Shown here: piece after piece, positions 25,499 to 34,678 of the stretch | How positions within the stretch are numbered: position 1 is the stretch's first letter | Layout of the letters: each line of letters begins with the position of its first letter | Source of the DNA: Anaerohalosphaeraceae bacterium | Lineage (GTDB): Bacteria; Planctomycetota; Phycisphaerae; Sedimentisphaerales; UBA12454 | DNA: 64,000 nt | Direction of reading: 5' to 3' | Assembly: GCA_021108375.1 (NCBI GenBank) | Contig: JAIORA010000012.1 | Coordinates: 1 to 64,000, forward strand | Program-made: the position numbers and the translations under genes | The notes under the pieces: model-generated | What the model was told of the DNA's origin: nothing | Seen by the model: the letters and a program-made list of their open reading frames with translations, nothing else | The model's database searches: none

Positions 25499-25768
25499 TT
25501 AAACAGCTCTAACTGTCTCTGTTTTTATAATATCGCCATTGATAGCGACCGCCTTTTCGTCAAACTCTGCACACTCGCAATGCTCAACGGTTATCGCATC
25601 CTGAGGACAATGGCCAAGACAGGCCCCTAATCCGTCGCAATACGTTTCGCTGACAAGTTTGGCTTTGCCGTCTATCAATTTGATAGCACCTTCGGCACAG
25701 GCACTGATACAAAGCCCGCAGCCATCACATTTGTCTTCATCGATTATTACCATATTTCTTAAAACCAT
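25499..25768 (-). CDS. 2[4Fe-4S] ferredoxin-like protein
   Basis: An 89-residue protein. AAGGGG lies just upstream of the ATG. The first cluster site is CDGCGLCISACAEGA and the second is YCDGLGACLGHCPQDAI, both of the bacterial ferredoxin type; in the second the spacing between the first two Cys is enlarged (C-DGLGA-C). A CEC pair follows (EHCECAEF). It is the last gene of the Rrf2-hcp-cupin operon and probably supplies electrons to the hybrid cluster protein. Confidence 0.88.
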   Translation of the reverse strand: MVLRNMVIIDEDKCDGCGLCISACAEGAIKLIDGKAKLVSETYCDGLGACLGHCPQDAITVEHCECAEFDEKAVAINGDIIKTETVRAV

Positions 25769-25776
25769 TTTTCCCC

Positions 25777-26124
25777 TTAAGCTCTTATCATCGTCAGTAG
25801 CATCTTAAACTTTGAATCCGCTCTGACCGAGTGCGGCACATTGGCAGGCATTACTACTATCTGCCCAGCGGTCGCAGCAACGTCTTTGCCATCAATTACC
25901 AAAACCGCATCGCCATCAACAATCTGCACAACCGCATCGTAAGGTGCCTGATGCTGGCTCAAACCCTGACCAGCATCAAAAACAAACAGCGTAATCGTGC
26001 CAACCGATTTATCGATAATAGTTTTACTAACCACCGAATCGTCTGAATAATCTACCATATCGGCAAGATTAGCGGCCTTAGCCATAACCGCATCAAGAAC
26101 CATATTTTTCTTTTGCTCTGCCAT
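25777..26124 (-). CDS. Cupin-domain protein
   Basis: A 115-residue single cupin barrel: LSQHQAPYDAVVQIVDGDAVLVIDGK forms cupin motif 1 (with His and the conserved Gly), and GQIVVMPANVPHSVRAD forms motif 2 with a His. The substrate is unknown. Its location between hcp and a ferredoxin gene, 8 bases upstream of the latter, suggests a part in nitrosative or redox stress, for example as a metal-binding sensor or small redox partner. Confidence 0.88.
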   Translation of the reverse strand: MAEQKKNMVLDAVMAKAANLADMVDYSDDSVVSKTIIDKSVGTITLFVFDAGQGLSQHQAPYDAVVQIVDGDAVLVIDGKDVAATAGQIVVMPANVPHSVRADSKFKMLLTMIRA

Positions 26125-26136
26125 AACAAAACCCTT

Positions 26137-27750
26137 TCATCCAACCATCTTTTTAATATCAGCATCAACATCGCCAATAGGCGCGATATTAAAATTTTTC
26201 ACAAGCACTTTAAGCACGTTCGGACTAACAAACGTCGGCAGTGTCGGGCCAAGATGGATATTCTTAACGCCAAGAGAAAGCAACGCCAGCAGTACCGCAA
26301 CCGCCTTCTGCTCATACCACGCGATATTGTAAGCGATAGGCAAATCGTTAATATCTTCGAGACCGAAAACTTCTTTCAGCTTAAGCGCGACAACTGCCAG
26401 AGAATAGCTATCATTACACTGGCCCGCATCAAGCACTCTCGGAATACCACCAATATCGCCAAGTTGCAATTTGTTGTAGCGGAACTTCGCACAGCCTGCT
26501 GTAAGAATAATCGTATCTTTGGGAAGTTTTTCAGCAAATTCGGTGTAATAACTCCTACCCTTTTGCCTGCCATCACAACCAGCCATCACAACAAATTTTC
26601 TGACCGCGCCGCTCTTAACCGCGTCGACAACCTTATCCGCAAGAGCTAAAACCTGGTTGTGAGCAAATCCGCCAACAATCGAACCCTTTTCAATAGCAAC
26701 CGGGCTCTTGCAAGTCTTGGCCATCTCTATAATCTCAGAAAAATCTTTCGAGCCATTTTCAAGGTCGCCGGCAATATGCTTTACACCAGTAAACGCAACG
26801 CAGCCAGTGGTAAAAACTCTATCCTTATAAGAATCTTTCGGCGGGACAAGACAATTGGTCGTCATCAGAATCGGCCCGTTAAACGATTCAAATTCCTTAT
26901 CCTGGACCCACCACGAATTGCCATAGTTTCCAATAAAATTATCATATTTCTTAAATTCCGGATAATAGTTTGCTGGCAGCATCTCGCCGTGCGTATAAAC
27001 ATCCACGCCACTACCTTTGGTCCGTTCGAGAAGCTCTTTCATATCCTTGAGGTCGTGGCCCGAAATCAAAATTCCAGGCTTAGTTCCAACGCCAATATTG
27101 ACTTCCGTAATTTCAGGATTGCCGTACGTTTCGGTATTGGCCTTATCCAAAATCGCCATTACGCTAACAGCAATTTCGCCAGCCTTGAGAACCATAGCCA
27201 CCATTTCATCGACCGTCAAATCCTTAGTCGTAGAAGCAAGAGCCTCAACGAAAAAAGCATAGACCGAATCATCTATATAACCGAGAACTCTTGCGTGGTC
27301 AGCATAAGCAGCGATACCCTTTAGGCCATAAACTAAAAGCTCACGCAAAGAACGGACATCCTCATTTTCAGTAGCAAGCACACCAACAGTCTCGGCCTTC
27401 GCCGCAAATTCTGCTTCAGTTTCACCACTCCAAACAGCAGAGTCATCCAGCTCGCCAGCAACATTGTATTTGGCTTTAATTTCTTCACGAAGTTTCAACC
27501 CCTGCTTGATAACGTTAGAAATTGATGCATTGTCAAAATTGGCATTGGTAATTGTTATGAATAAAGCCTTGGCGATATAATCGCCAACTTCTTTATCAAC
27601 CGTAGCGCACTTTTGAGCGATAACAGCAAGACCCTTTACAACATAAATCAAAACATCCTGCAAGGCCGCAGTATCTCCCTTTTTGCCGCACATACCATTG
27701 ACTTTGCAACCTTCATTTTTTAACGCTTCCTGACATTGATAACAGAACAT
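26137..27750 (-). CDS. hcp: Hydroxylamine reductase / hybrid cluster protein
   Basis: Hcp (537 residues) reduces hydroxylamine and, by current evidence in other bacteria, NO to N2O. N-terminal Cys 3, 6, 15 and 21 ([19 protein letters not shown]) bind the cubane cluster in the class found in anaerobes. Hybrid-cluster ligands appear in [16 protein letters not shown] and [10 protein letters not shown], and GHDLKDM and [14 protein letters not shown] are family-typical. It lies in an operon with an Rrf2 regulator upstream and cupin and ferredoxin genes downstream. Confidence 0.96.
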   Translation of the reverse strand: MFCYQCQEALKNEGCKVNGMCGKKGDTAALQDVLIYVVKGLAVIAQKCATVDKEVGDYIAKALFITITNANFDNASISNVIKQGLKLREEIKAKYNVAGELDDSAVWSGETEAEFAAKAETVGVLATENEDVRSLRELLVYGLKGIAAYADHARVLGYIDDSVYAFFVEALASTTKDLTVDEMVAMVLKAGEIAVSVMAILDKANTETYGNPEITEVNIGVGTKPGILISGHDLKDMKELLERTKGSGVDVYTHGEMLPANYYPEFKKYDNFIGNYGNSWWVQDKEFESFNGPILMTTNCLVPPKDSYKDRVFTTGCVAFTGVKHIAGDLENGSKDFSEIIEMAKTCKSPVAIEKGSIVGGFAHNQVLALADKVVDAVKSGAVRKFVVMAGCDGRQKGRSYYTEFAEKLPKDTIILTAGCAKFRYNKLQLGDIGGIPRVLDAGQCNDSYSLAVVALKLKEVFGLEDINDLPIAYNIAWYEQKAVAVLLALLSLGVKNIHLGPTLPTFVSPNVLKVLVKNFNIAPIGDVDADIKKMVG

Positions 27751-27790
27751 ATTGTTTTCCTTTCAACTATTGAGATTATTTACTTTATTT

Positions 27791-28219
27791 TTATTTTCCG
27801 CCACAATCGCACCCGCCCCGCTCAAGAAGCTTATCGAGTTTTATATCGCCGAGATAATTCTCTATATATTTTTGCATTTTCATAAGCTCTCTACTAACCG
27901 CACATCTCGGCTGCCTCGGACAAATCCTACCAGCATTGAGGCAACGGTTCATAATAACCGGTCCTTGTATCGCAGCGACAATATCGAGCATACTTATTTT
28001 CCCCGGCTCTTTAGCTAACAAAAAACCGCCCTTTGGCCCCATACAACTCTTAACAAAACCTGCGGCCTTTAGCTTCTGCAAAAGTTTGCAGGCCAAATCG
28101 TAAGACACATCTTCCTGTTTTGATAACTCACTTACGGAAATCGACTCGCCGCCATAATTTTCGACCAGACTAACAACCAGCCGCATCGCATAATCTGTAT
28201 TTCTTCTAATAACATCCAT
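27791..28219 (-). CDS. Rrf2-family iron-sulfur regulator (IscR/NsrR-like)
   Basis: A 142-residue regulator starting at MDVIRRNTDYAMRLVVSL. The winged helix is in residues 25-75 (ISVSELSKQEDVSYDLACKLLQKLKAAGFVKS). Three Cys in CLNAGRICPRQPRC near residues 100-115 match the cluster-binding triad of IscR, NsrR and RirA. A C-terminal CDC motif adds possible ligands. A GACTATTTTAGTC operator upstream matches the core of IscR type 1 sites. It precedes hcp by 40 bases and likely senses NO or cluster status to control that operon. Confidence 0.9.
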   Translation of the reverse strand: MDVIRRNTDYAMRLVVSLVENYGGESISVSELSKQEDVSYDLACKLLQKLKAAGFVKSCMGPKGGFLLAKEPGKISMLDIVAAIQGPVIMNRCLNAGRICPRQPRCAVSRELMKMQKYIENYLGDIKLDKLLERGGCDCGGK

Positions 28220-28259
28220 CAAAATACCCGCTGTGATAATCGTTTATTATTTTTATATA

Positions 28260-28274
28260 GGACTATTTTAGTCC
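28260..28274 (-). promoter_or_regulatory. IscR type 1-like operator
   Basis: GGACTATTTTAGTCC is a perfect inverted repeat about 40 bases upstream of the Rrf2 start. Its core GACTATTTTAGTC fits the 13-base core of the published IscR type 1 consensus (GACTRWWWYAGTC) at every position. This suggests autoregulation of the Rrf2-hcp operon. Confidence 0.6.
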
Positions 28275-28464
28275 AACTAATTCAAACCATCAATATAAAA
28301 AAACTATTTTTCAAAAAAATAATTTAGGAAGCTGTTGTGGCAATCGTAACATCTTTAACCAAAAGGCTTTAAAAAGATTTACATATCGGAGATTTTTCGC
28401 TCGGCACAAAGCTTTTCTTAGTGATTAACTGGCGGACTACATCTCTCTGGCTTTTATGAGTAGT

Positions 28465-28623
28465 TTATACCGCTTCAAATTCGTCTTTGTCTGCCCCACA
28501 CTCCGGGCAAACCCAGATATCTGGCAAATCCTCGAATGCTGTGCCGGGGTCTATACTATTATCAGGGTCGCCAGCAGCAGGGTCATAAACATAACTGCAC
28601 ACAAGGCATCTATATTTTTTCAT
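28465..28623 (-). CDS. Rubredoxin
   Basis: Rubredoxin (52 residues) is a one-iron electron carrier. The ATG at 28623 is used because GAAAGGG lies nine bases upstream; it abuts the earlier in-frame ATG too closely. Both iron knuckles are intact ([12 protein letters not shown] and [13 protein letters not shown]). It is the last gene of a run with desulfoferrodoxin and flavodiiron protein genes and probably delivers electrons to both. Confidence 0.95.
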   Translation of the reverse strand: MKKYRCLVCSYVYDPAAGDPDNSIDPGTAFEDLPDIWVCPECGADKDEFEAV

Positions 28624-28687
28624 CGCAAACATCCCTTTCTTTGGATACAAAAGTTCGTCCTGATTCATCGGGAGAGAAATCTACTCT

Positions 28688-29062
28688 TTATGCTTTCCAT
28701 AACCCGTGCAGATTGCAGAATTCTCTTGCCGTTACAGCCTCTGCCTCGACCACAAACACAGCTTCCGGCGCATCGCCGGGATTAAGAAATTGCCTGTAAG
28801 CCTTACCGTCAGCAAGCAGTTCAATCCACTCAATGTAATGCGCTTCTTCCATCGGGTGCGCTGCCGAGCCGACAGATACTTTGTAACCGCCATCTATTTT
28901 TTCGATTACCGGCACGTGTTTTTCCTTTGCCGCGTCAGTAGTATTTTCGCTCATAAGTTTCATCGGTTCGCTACAGCAAACTAACTGGCCGGGGCCACCG
29001 TGAAGAACCTCTATAATGTTGCCGCAAGTCATACATTTATAAACTTCCAACTGCTTAGCCAT
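28688..29062 (-). CDS. Desulfoferrodoxin (superoxide reductase)
   Basis: A 124-residue 2Fe-type superoxide reductase. The N-terminal desulforedoxin domain has [16 protein letters not shown] (four Cys iron site). The C-terminal neelaredoxin domain has [22 protein letters not shown] and CNLHGLW, giving the four His and one Cys of the catalytic centre. It reduces superoxide to peroxide without making O2, a trait of anaerobes. Rubredoxin, encoded 64 bases downstream, is the usual donor. Confidence 0.96.
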   Translation of the reverse strand: MAKQLEVYKCMTCGNIIEVLHGGPGQLVCCSEPMKLMSENTTDAAKEKHVPVIEKIDGGYKVSVGSAAHPMEEAHYIEWIELLADGKAYRQFLNPGDAPEAVFVVEAEAVTAREFCNLHGLWKA

Positions 29063-29091
29063 AACTATCTCCTTTGCATAAGTATCAATTT

Positions 29092-30273
29092 TTATTTTAA
29101 AATTCCAAGCTCTCTGTGTTTCGCTACGATTGCTTCTGCCATCTCGTCGAGAGCTTTAAGGTCTTTACCTTTAGGATGGCCCTTGACAAGCACAGGCTCG
29201 ATAATTTCAGCTTTTAGATTGCCTAACAAACCACTTAGCTGCTCTACCGTTTTCCCGCCCCAGCCATACGAACCGTAAATGGAAACAAACTTTGTTTTAG
29301 GCCGTAACGCATTTACCACAAATGCCGCTGATGCCGCCGCCGGATGCGCCCCTGCCAGCACGGTCGAAGTGCCAATAACAACCGTCGCCGCATCAACGAG
29401 CGAGGCTGCTATTTCGCCAAGGTCTGATACTACCAGGTCAAAACGCTTTACAGTAACACCTCTATCGATAAGTGCATCAACAAGATAGTCAGTCATCGCC
29501 CTTGTGCTACCGTGCATTGAAGCAAAGGCGATAACAACCTCATTCTTGACCTTATCGCTAATCCACTCTTTATAAGCATCAATAATAAAAGACGGCTTGT
29601 CATACAAACTGCCGTGACTGGGAGCGATTATTTCAATATCGAATTTGCTTATCTTTTCGATATTGCCTCGAATAGCGGTTCTGAAAGGCATCATAATCTC
29701 AGCGAAGTACCGCTTGGCTGATTCGTATATCTTATCTTCATTTTTAACGAACAAATCGCTCGATGCGATATGTGAGCCGAAGAAATCACACGAGAACAAA
29801 ATTTTATCTTCAACGAGCCAACTGCAAAAAGTTTCAGGCCAATGCACCCAGGGCGTAAACACAAACTCCAGCATCTTATCGCCAAGACTAAGACTGTCGC
29901 CATCAGCGATAACTTCAAATTTATCTTCCGCTATGCAAAGCAAATCAATCAGCATCGCTTTGCATTTGGCATTCGTTACAATTTTAGCATCTGGATATAA
30001 CCTGAGTATCTCTGCCGCCGAACCCGAATGGTCCTGCTCGCCGTGATGACAAATTATATAATCTATCTTTTCGATATCGGCCTGAATGATATTCTTAATC
30101 AACGTCGGCGTCATCTCAGGGTCAACGGTATCAATCAAAGCCGTCTTTTCAGAACCCTTGACAATAAAAGCATTATAACTTGTTCCATCAGGCAGAGGAA
30201 TCAACTCGTCAAACAGCCGTCTGTCCCAATCTATTGCCCCAACAGCAAAAACATTTTCTTTAACTTTTCTCAT
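29092..30273 (-). CDS. Flavodiiron protein (FprA / rubredoxin:oxygen oxidoreductase)
   Basis: A 393-residue protein starting at [21 protein letters not shown] after ACAGGA. The N-terminal beta-lactamase-like domain binds a di-iron centre ([10 protein letters not shown] carries the HxExDH motif, and [12 protein letters not shown] and IAPSHG add ligands). The C-terminal flavodoxin domain binds FMN ([34 protein letters not shown]). Such enzymes reduce O2 to water or NO to N2O with electrons from rubredoxin. Neighbouring genes encode its likely donor and other oxygen-defence enzymes. Confidence 0.95.
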   Translation of the reverse strand: MRKVKENVFAVGAIDWDRRLFDELIPLPDGTSYNAFIVKGSEKTALIDTVDPEMTPTLIKNIIQADIEKIDYIICHHGEQDHSGSAAEILRLYPDAKIVTNAKCKAMLIDLLCIAEDKFEVIADGDSLSLGDKMLEFVFTPWVHWPETFCSWLVEDKILFSCDFFGSHIASSDLFVKNEDKIYESAKRYFAEIMMPFRTAIRGNIEKISKFDIEIIAPSHGSLYDKPSFIIDAYKEWISDKVKNEVVIAFASMHGSTRAMTDYLVDALIDRGVTVKRFDLVVSDLGEIAASLVDAATVVIGTSTVLAGAHPAAASAAFVVNALRPKTKFVSIYGSYGWGGKTVEQLSGLLGNLKAEIIEPVLVKGHPKGKDLKALDEMAEAIVAKHRELGILK

Positions 30274-30387
30274 CTCAAAATCCTGTCTCAGAGTACAAAT
30301 CATATTTTTTCGTCATTGTGGGGCCGTAAGGCCGTGGCAATTTCGTTTTTGTCATTCCCGCGAAAGCGGAAATCCAGTTTTGATTTA

Positions 30388-30960
30388 TTAAAAATTTGCC
30401 GCTTCTATTTCGCAATAGCTCTGCGGATGAGTACAGGCAGGACAAGATTTCCAAGGCTCAGCACCCTCGTGTACATAGCCGCAGTTTCTGCAAACCCAGC
30501 GAACGGGTTTACTACGTTTGAACACAGCGACATCTTCGATATTCTTAACCAATGCTAAATATCTGTCTCTATGCCTCTGCTCTGCAACAGCGATAGCGCG
30601 AAAAACTTTCGCTACTTCCGGGAAACCTTCTTTGTCAGCGGTCTCTGCAAACTCCGGATACATCGTTGTCGTTTCGTAATTTTCGCCGGCAGCGGCCTCT
30701 TTCAGATTCTCTATTGTGCTGCCGATAACGCCAGCCGGAAAGGCAGCGGTAATTTCGACTTCGCCGCCTTCAAGGAATTTGAACTCACGTTTTGCGTGTT
30801 CTTTTTCCTGAGCTGCTGTCTCAGCAAAGATAGCAGCTATCTGTTCGTAACCTTCCTTTTTAGCTGCTGAGGCAAAATATGTGTACCTATTCCTTGCCTG
30901 TGATTCGCCGGCAAATGCGCCCATTAAGTTTTTTTCTGTTTGAGTTCCTTTAAGTGCCAT
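30388..30960 (-). CDS. rbr: Rubrerythrin
   Basis: Rubrerythrin (190 residues) is a peroxide-reducing di-iron protein. The N-terminal four-helix domain has the paired motifs ([55 protein letters not shown]), supplying the Glu and His iron ligands. The C-terminal rubredoxin-like domain has [11 protein letters not shown] and [10 protein letters not shown]. It is encoded 45 bases downstream of the PerR-type regulator, consistent with peroxide induction. Confidence 0.96.
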   Translation of the reverse strand: MALKGTQTEKNLMGAFAGESQARNRYTYFASAAKKEGYEQIAAIFAETAAQEKEHAKREFKFLEGGEVEITAAFPAGVIGSTIENLKEAAAGENYETTTMYPEFAETADKEGFPEVAKVFRAIAVAEQRHRDRYLALVKNIEDVAVFKRSKPVRWVCRNCGYVHEGAEPWKSCPACTHPQSYCEIEAANF

Positions 30961-31005
30961 TTGAAAACCTCCATCTAATTTTATAAGAGTAATTGCTGTT
31001 AGTTT

Positions 31006-31476
31006 TTAATCATTTGCGATACAATTTTCACAAATCCCCTCTGCGTAAACACACATCCTGAGGACTTTAACATTTTCTCCGAGTCCTTCCGGCACATCCA
31101 CATTGTCAAACGGCTTATGCCTGAAGTCAATAATTCTTTTACATTTAACGCACTTAAAATGCTGATGACCGTCAAGATTGCCGTCGAACCGTTTCACATC
31201 GCCGCTGCCCTCGACGATGAAAGCCGCCCCTATTTTACTAAGCATAATCAACGTTCGATTAACCGTATCTAACGAGATATTCGGCAAAACGCCCCTCACC
31301 CTGCCGTAAACCACCTCTGCCGAGGGATGGTCTTTCGAGGTAAGCAGAGCCTTATAAACCTCGGTACGTTGGGGCGTAACTTTTAGGCCTTGTTCTTTGC
31401 ACCTGAGGAAAAATGAAGCCATTTTTTTATCAAATTCAGTATCAGCCATTTTATGCCTTAAAAATGTTTCGTCCAT
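31006..31476 (-). CDS. Fur/PerR-family transcriptional regulator
   Basis: A 156-residue regulator with AAGGAAAGG before the ATG. The winged helix has LKVTPQRTEVYKALLTSKDHPSAEVVYGRVRG and ISLDTVNRTLIML. The dimer domain has the metal-site sequence GHQHFKCVKCKRIIDF with a CxxC pair, and a second pair in GICENC, together forming the structural zinc site. The linkage to rubrerythrin favours a PerR-type peroxide sensor over an iron sensor. A strong promoter with a palindromic -10 region lies upstream, suggesting autoregulation. Confidence 0.9.
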   Translation of the reverse strand: MDETFLRHKMADTEFDKKMASFFLRCKEQGLKVTPQRTEVYKALLTSKDHPSAEVVYGRVRGVLPNISLDTVNRTLIMLSKIGAAFIVEGSGDVKRFDGNLDGHQHFKCVKCKRIIDFRHKPFDNVDVPEGLGENVKVLRMCVYAEGICENCIAND

Positions 31477-31527
31477 AACACCTTTCCTTACAAACGGTTA
31501 TGCCTGTATTTATTTATTACCTTTAAA

Positions 31528-31557
31528 TACTATATAGTAGCAACTCCTATCTGTCAA
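31528..31557 (-). promoter_or_regulatory. Strong sigma-70 promoter with palindrome over the -10
   Basis: On the minus strand TTGACA (31552-31557) and TATAGT (31529-31534) are 17 bases apart. The -10 lies in a perfect 12-base palindrome, TACTATATAGTA (31528-31539), a plausible operator for the PerR-type gene downstream. Confidence 0.75.
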
Positions 31558-31721
31558 TAGATTTTTTGGTGTTTTTTGAGAAATTTTTTGCCCGATTTAC
31601 AATTGCGTCATAAATGAAAACAAATTGGAAAATTGTGGACTCTGCTCAGAAATCCCGTGTAAATTATGGCGAGATTTAAAAGACCCCAGCTACACAGATG
31701 AACAACACGAAGCAAATATAA

Positions 31722-32156
31722 ATGAACGAGTTGAAAACCTTAGAAAATTTGGGAAATAGCCAAATGAATGACAAGCAAAACATTTCACATCAAAGCCAGA
31801 CGATTAGTGCAAACGATAAGCAAATACTCCGTTCTCTTGCTGGCAGAGTAGCGGAATTGGCTGGACGGGATACCGAGCAGGAGAAAAAACAGCTATGGAC
31901 GAAACACAATGACCTGGATGGCCGGACTCAGCCATTGGTCTTTTGCCATCCGGAAAATGGCTGGCATGAAATTATTCCTGACAACAGGCTTGAATGTGCC
32001 AGCCAGTTAGCTCGCAACTGGGAATTTCGTCTGCACAAGGAGATTTTCTGGGGTGAGGGCGTATTTACCAGAGCGGCTTTTTCAACAAAGTTACAGGCCC
32101 AACTCTTCATCAGTGAGTTTGTAGCGGCGGTGGAATCTGTCGGGGACAAGTCTTAA
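31722..32156 (+). pseudogene. Truncated uroporphyrinogen decarboxylase-like gene
   Basis: The first 110 codons resemble the N-terminal cap of URO-D-like (CmuA/MtaA-type) proteins: NDKQILRSLAGRVAELAGR, EQEKKQLWTKHNDL, VFCHPENGWHEI and NWEFRLHKEIFWGE. Full members have about 350-400 residues with a TIM barrel, which is absent here. The similarity ends near 32055; the frame then runs about 30 codons, partly antisense to the last 22 codons of the convergent gene. It looks like a deletion that joined the 5' part of this gene to an unrelated 3' end. It is probably not functional. Confidence 0.65.
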
Positions 32157-33863
32157 AAGTACTCTGGCCTGGTCTTCGTATTTTGTGCCGGGGTATTCTT
32201 TGATTACTCTTCGGCACATCGCTATTGGCTTACCGTATGAATGTGATTGCACCATAATGTTACCTACCTTTAGAAGGCTTTTAGCTGTTCCAAGAAGTTG
32301 CTCGGCCAGAGGGTCAAAATAGTCGTCGGATTGCTGAACGACTTTTGGTTTCAGGTCAGGTACTTTCATCGCAGGCTCAGCGGGAATTTCCTCTTTTGGC
32401 GAGAGCCGGGCCGGAGGTTGTACAGGCTGCGGCTGGGAAGTTGGAACTGATTCCGGTTTTTTAACCTTCTCAAATTTTATTGGGGCCGATAGCATTTTTT
32501 GAATAACCATTTTCGGCAGAAAGCCTGAGACAGCCCCCGCATAGCGGACAGTTTCATTGGAATCAATTATCAGCAAGGTCGGGCTGTCGGTGTTTTTGAT
32601 AAATGCCGAGTCAAGCGAATTAAAATCCGTCAGAACTATTGTCGGTATCAGGGCCTGAAATGGATTATATTTAAGATAATTCTCTACAGTTTCCCTGTCA
32701 GCTGAACCGTTGATATTAACTATCATAAATTTGAGGTTTTCATTACCGCTGAGTTGGGAAAACAGCTTGGCAAAGGCCGTTATTTCCGGGTCGATTTGGT
32801 CATCGCGGTTATACCTTGTTCCTATCTGTTCTTTAGTTGGCTGTCCCTGAAGTTCCGATTGCTGAGGCGGCATCATATTTGGAAAACCCATACCAAATTC
32901 TGGCTGCATTGGTTGAGCGGGAGCCGGTTTGGCAGGCGTTTCTTCTTCTGATTCAGGTTTGTTTGGCTCATTAGGTTCGTTAGGCTCATTAGCTTCTTCA
33001 GCGATTGCGTATCGGTCGAGGTTTCTCTGGTCGAGCTTCCATAGTAGTACGCACAATACGCTGTTAGCATCGGCATCAGTAATTACCTCGCCGAAACTTT
33101 CGGTATTTGGGTCAAATGTTTTTGCGAGCAAATCTATTCTTATCCAGTTCGGGTCAACCTCAAGCTGGCTGCCAGTTTGCTTGTATGACGTTTTCTGCTG
33201 AGCATAATCTTGCTGCTGTATTTCTGGCAGGCCAAACGTACCCATATTCGGCATCTCTGGAGATGTCTCCTGATTATTTTGCTGTTGCCGGGATATGCCT
33301 TTGGTTTCAGATTCGCTTTCTTCCTGCGTTTGAGTCAGCGCTTCAATAATCGTATCGTATTGCTGGTATAAAATCGCCATTGAGATTCTGGTCGCTATCG
33401 CATTTTTGTTCAACGGGTCAGATTTTTGGGCATCTTCGGCCTGTGATAGTATTTTGGAATCTTTTCCCGCGAAATGATACGTCCAGGCAGCAAGGACGTG
33501 GTAATCGCATCTTTGCTGGTCATCCAAAACCGTGAGATATCTTCGGTTTCTCAGAACGGTTTTTTTAAATTCAGCAAGTTTTTGCTTTTCCGGTTTTGTC
33601 GAGGAATTTACCGCCTCTATTATGAGTTTGTAATTTTCAGAGATTTCTTGCTGCGCATTTTGTGCCTTTTCCTGTCGTTGCCTTTTGAGTTCCTGGCGTT
33701 TCTCGGCACGGCTTTGGTGAACTCTGGGCTGACGGGAGTTTCGCGTTCTGGGTTCTCTGGTTTCGGGCATTCCCGGCATATCGTCTGCGCAAAAGGCCGA
33801 GCCACAGAGCAATAATATCAAAAGCAAATTGTTGATAACGAATTTTGTTTTATTCAAAGCCAT
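32091..33863 (-). CDS. Secreted protein with thioredoxin-like and TPR-like segments
   Basis: A 590-residue protein. Signal peptide at 1-25 (NLLLILLLCGSAFCA). Then come a charged region (EKRQELKRQRQEKAQ), a helical repeat-like part (residues 80-170), and a low-complexity Glu/Pro/Asn stretch (NEPNEPNEPNKPESEEE). A segment near 360-440 reads like a thioredoxin fold without a CxxC (FMIVNINGSADRETVENYL, SPTLLIIDSNETVRYAGAV). The C-terminus has a TPR-like motif (SYGKPIAMCRRVIKEYPGTKYEDQARVLL) and ends ELGL. It is a periplasmic or surface protein whose function I do not recognise. Confidence 0.78.
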   Translation of the reverse strand: MALNKTKFVINNLLLILLLCGSAFCADDMPGMPETREPRTRNSRQPRVHQSRAEKRQELKRQRQEKAQNAQQEISENYKLIIEAVNSSTKPEKQKLAEFKKTVLRNRRYLTVLDDQQRCDYHVLAAWTYHFAGKDSKILSQAEDAQKSDPLNKNAIATRISMAILYQQYDTIIEALTQTQEESESETKGISRQQQNNQETSPEMPNMGTFGLPEIQQQDYAQQKTSYKQTGSQLEVDPNWIRIDLLAKTFDPNTESFGEVITDADANSVLCVLLWKLDQRNLDRYAIAEEANEPNEPNEPNKPESEEETPAKPAPAQPMQPEFGMGFPNMMPPQQSELQGQPTKEQIGTRYNRDDQIDPEITAFAKLFSQLSGNENLKFMIVNINGSADRETVENYLKYNPFQALIPTIVLTDFNSLDSAFIKNTDSPTLLIIDSNETVRYAGAVSGFLPKMVIQKMLSAPIKFEKVKKPESVPTSQPQPVQPPARLSPKEEIPAEPAMKVPDLKPKVVQQSDDYFDPLAEQLLGTAKSLLKVGNIMVQSHSYGKPIAMCRRVIKEYPGTKYEDQARVLLRLVPDRFHRRYKLTDEELGL

Positions 33864-33956
33864 AAATCAAGCCCCTTTCGTATGTAGAAAATGCTGGAGC
33901 ATTATAACGTATTTGGGTCGATTTTGAAAGCGAAAAGTAACATCTGTAAAAGGTGT

Positions 33957-33984
33957 TTGACTTTGGCAGATTGTAGCCGATAAT
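33957..33984 (+). promoter_or_regulatory. Sigma-70-type promoter of ribE
   Basis: TTGACT (33957-33962), a 16-base spacer, GATAAT (33979-33984). The start near 33991 leaves a leader of 40 bases, too short for an FMN riboswitch, and none of its motifs are present. Confidence 0.65.
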
Positions 33985-34030
33985 GGTCTTTAGGACAGGT
34001 GCTTAGTGTGGATAATAATTTGAGGTTACG

Positions 34031-34672
34031 ATGTTTACAGGATTGATAGAGTCTCTTTGCTGCGTTAAGTCGTTTTCGCACACCACTGGCGGCGGCAAAC
34101 TGTATGTCGATTTGGGTTCGCTTTTCGCGGGACTCAAACACGGCGATAGCGTCTGCATTAACGGTGTTTGTCAGACGGCTGTCGATTTGGCCGCGGATAG
34201 AGTCGGGTTCGATGTCAGCAGCGAGACGCTTAAAAAAACGACAATCGGCTCGCTTACTGCGCAGATGAAAGTTAACGTCGAGCGCGCGATGGCTGCCGGC
34301 GGCAGGTTCGGCGGGCATTTTGTGCAAGGCCACATTGATGCAATCGCTTCGGTAAAAACTATTAAAAGACAGGGCGAGTTCTGGGCGGTTACATTTTCAG
34401 CAAGTAAGGAAATTCTCGATTATGTAGTGCCTAAGGGGTCGATAGCGATTGATGGGGTCAGCCTGACAATTGCGGAGATGGACTCGGCGAGCTTTAGCGT
34501 TGCGATAATTCCACAGACGTGGGAAAATACGATATTCAAAAATTACAGGGTTGGCGCAAAAGTAAATATCGAAACCGATATGCTTTGCAGAATGATAAAG
34601 CAGCAGCTCGATAAAATACTGCCGACCAGTACGCAGATGACAGTTGATAAATTGAAAAGTCTGGGATTTTAA
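34031..34672 (+). CDS. ribE: Riboflavin synthase alpha chain
   Basis: A 213-residue enzyme that dismutates two 6,7-dimethyl-8-ribityllumazines into riboflavin. It is made of two similar barrels: MFTGLIESLCCVKS and NGVCQTAVDL, then GHFVQGHIDAIASV and DGVSLTIAEM, with the GGHFVQGHID motif typical of the second barrel. The C-terminal helix (ETDMLCRMIKQQL) mediates trimer formation. No other rib genes are nearby; pdxA follows after 6 bases, pairing two cofactor pathways in one transcript. Confidence 0.95.
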   Translation: MFTGLIESLCCVKSFSHTTGGGKLYVDLGSLFAGLKHGDSVCINGVCQTAVDLAADRVGFDVSSETLKKTTIGSLTAQMKVNVERAMAAGGRFGGHFVQGHIDAIASVKTIKRQGEFWAVTFSASKEILDYVVPKGSIAIDGVSLTIAEMDSASFSVAIIPQTWENTIFKNYRVGAKVNIETDMLCRMIKQQLDKILPTSTQMTVDKLKSLGF

Positions 34673-34678
34673 TCTGCG

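Noticed and set aside
33985-34030. FMN riboswitch before ribE
   Set aside because: The leader is only about 40 bases and contains none of the conserved RFN-element sequences.
33902-34333. Minus-strand 143-codon ORF over ribE
   Set aside because: It is antisense to the well-supported riboflavin synthase gene and has no protein features.
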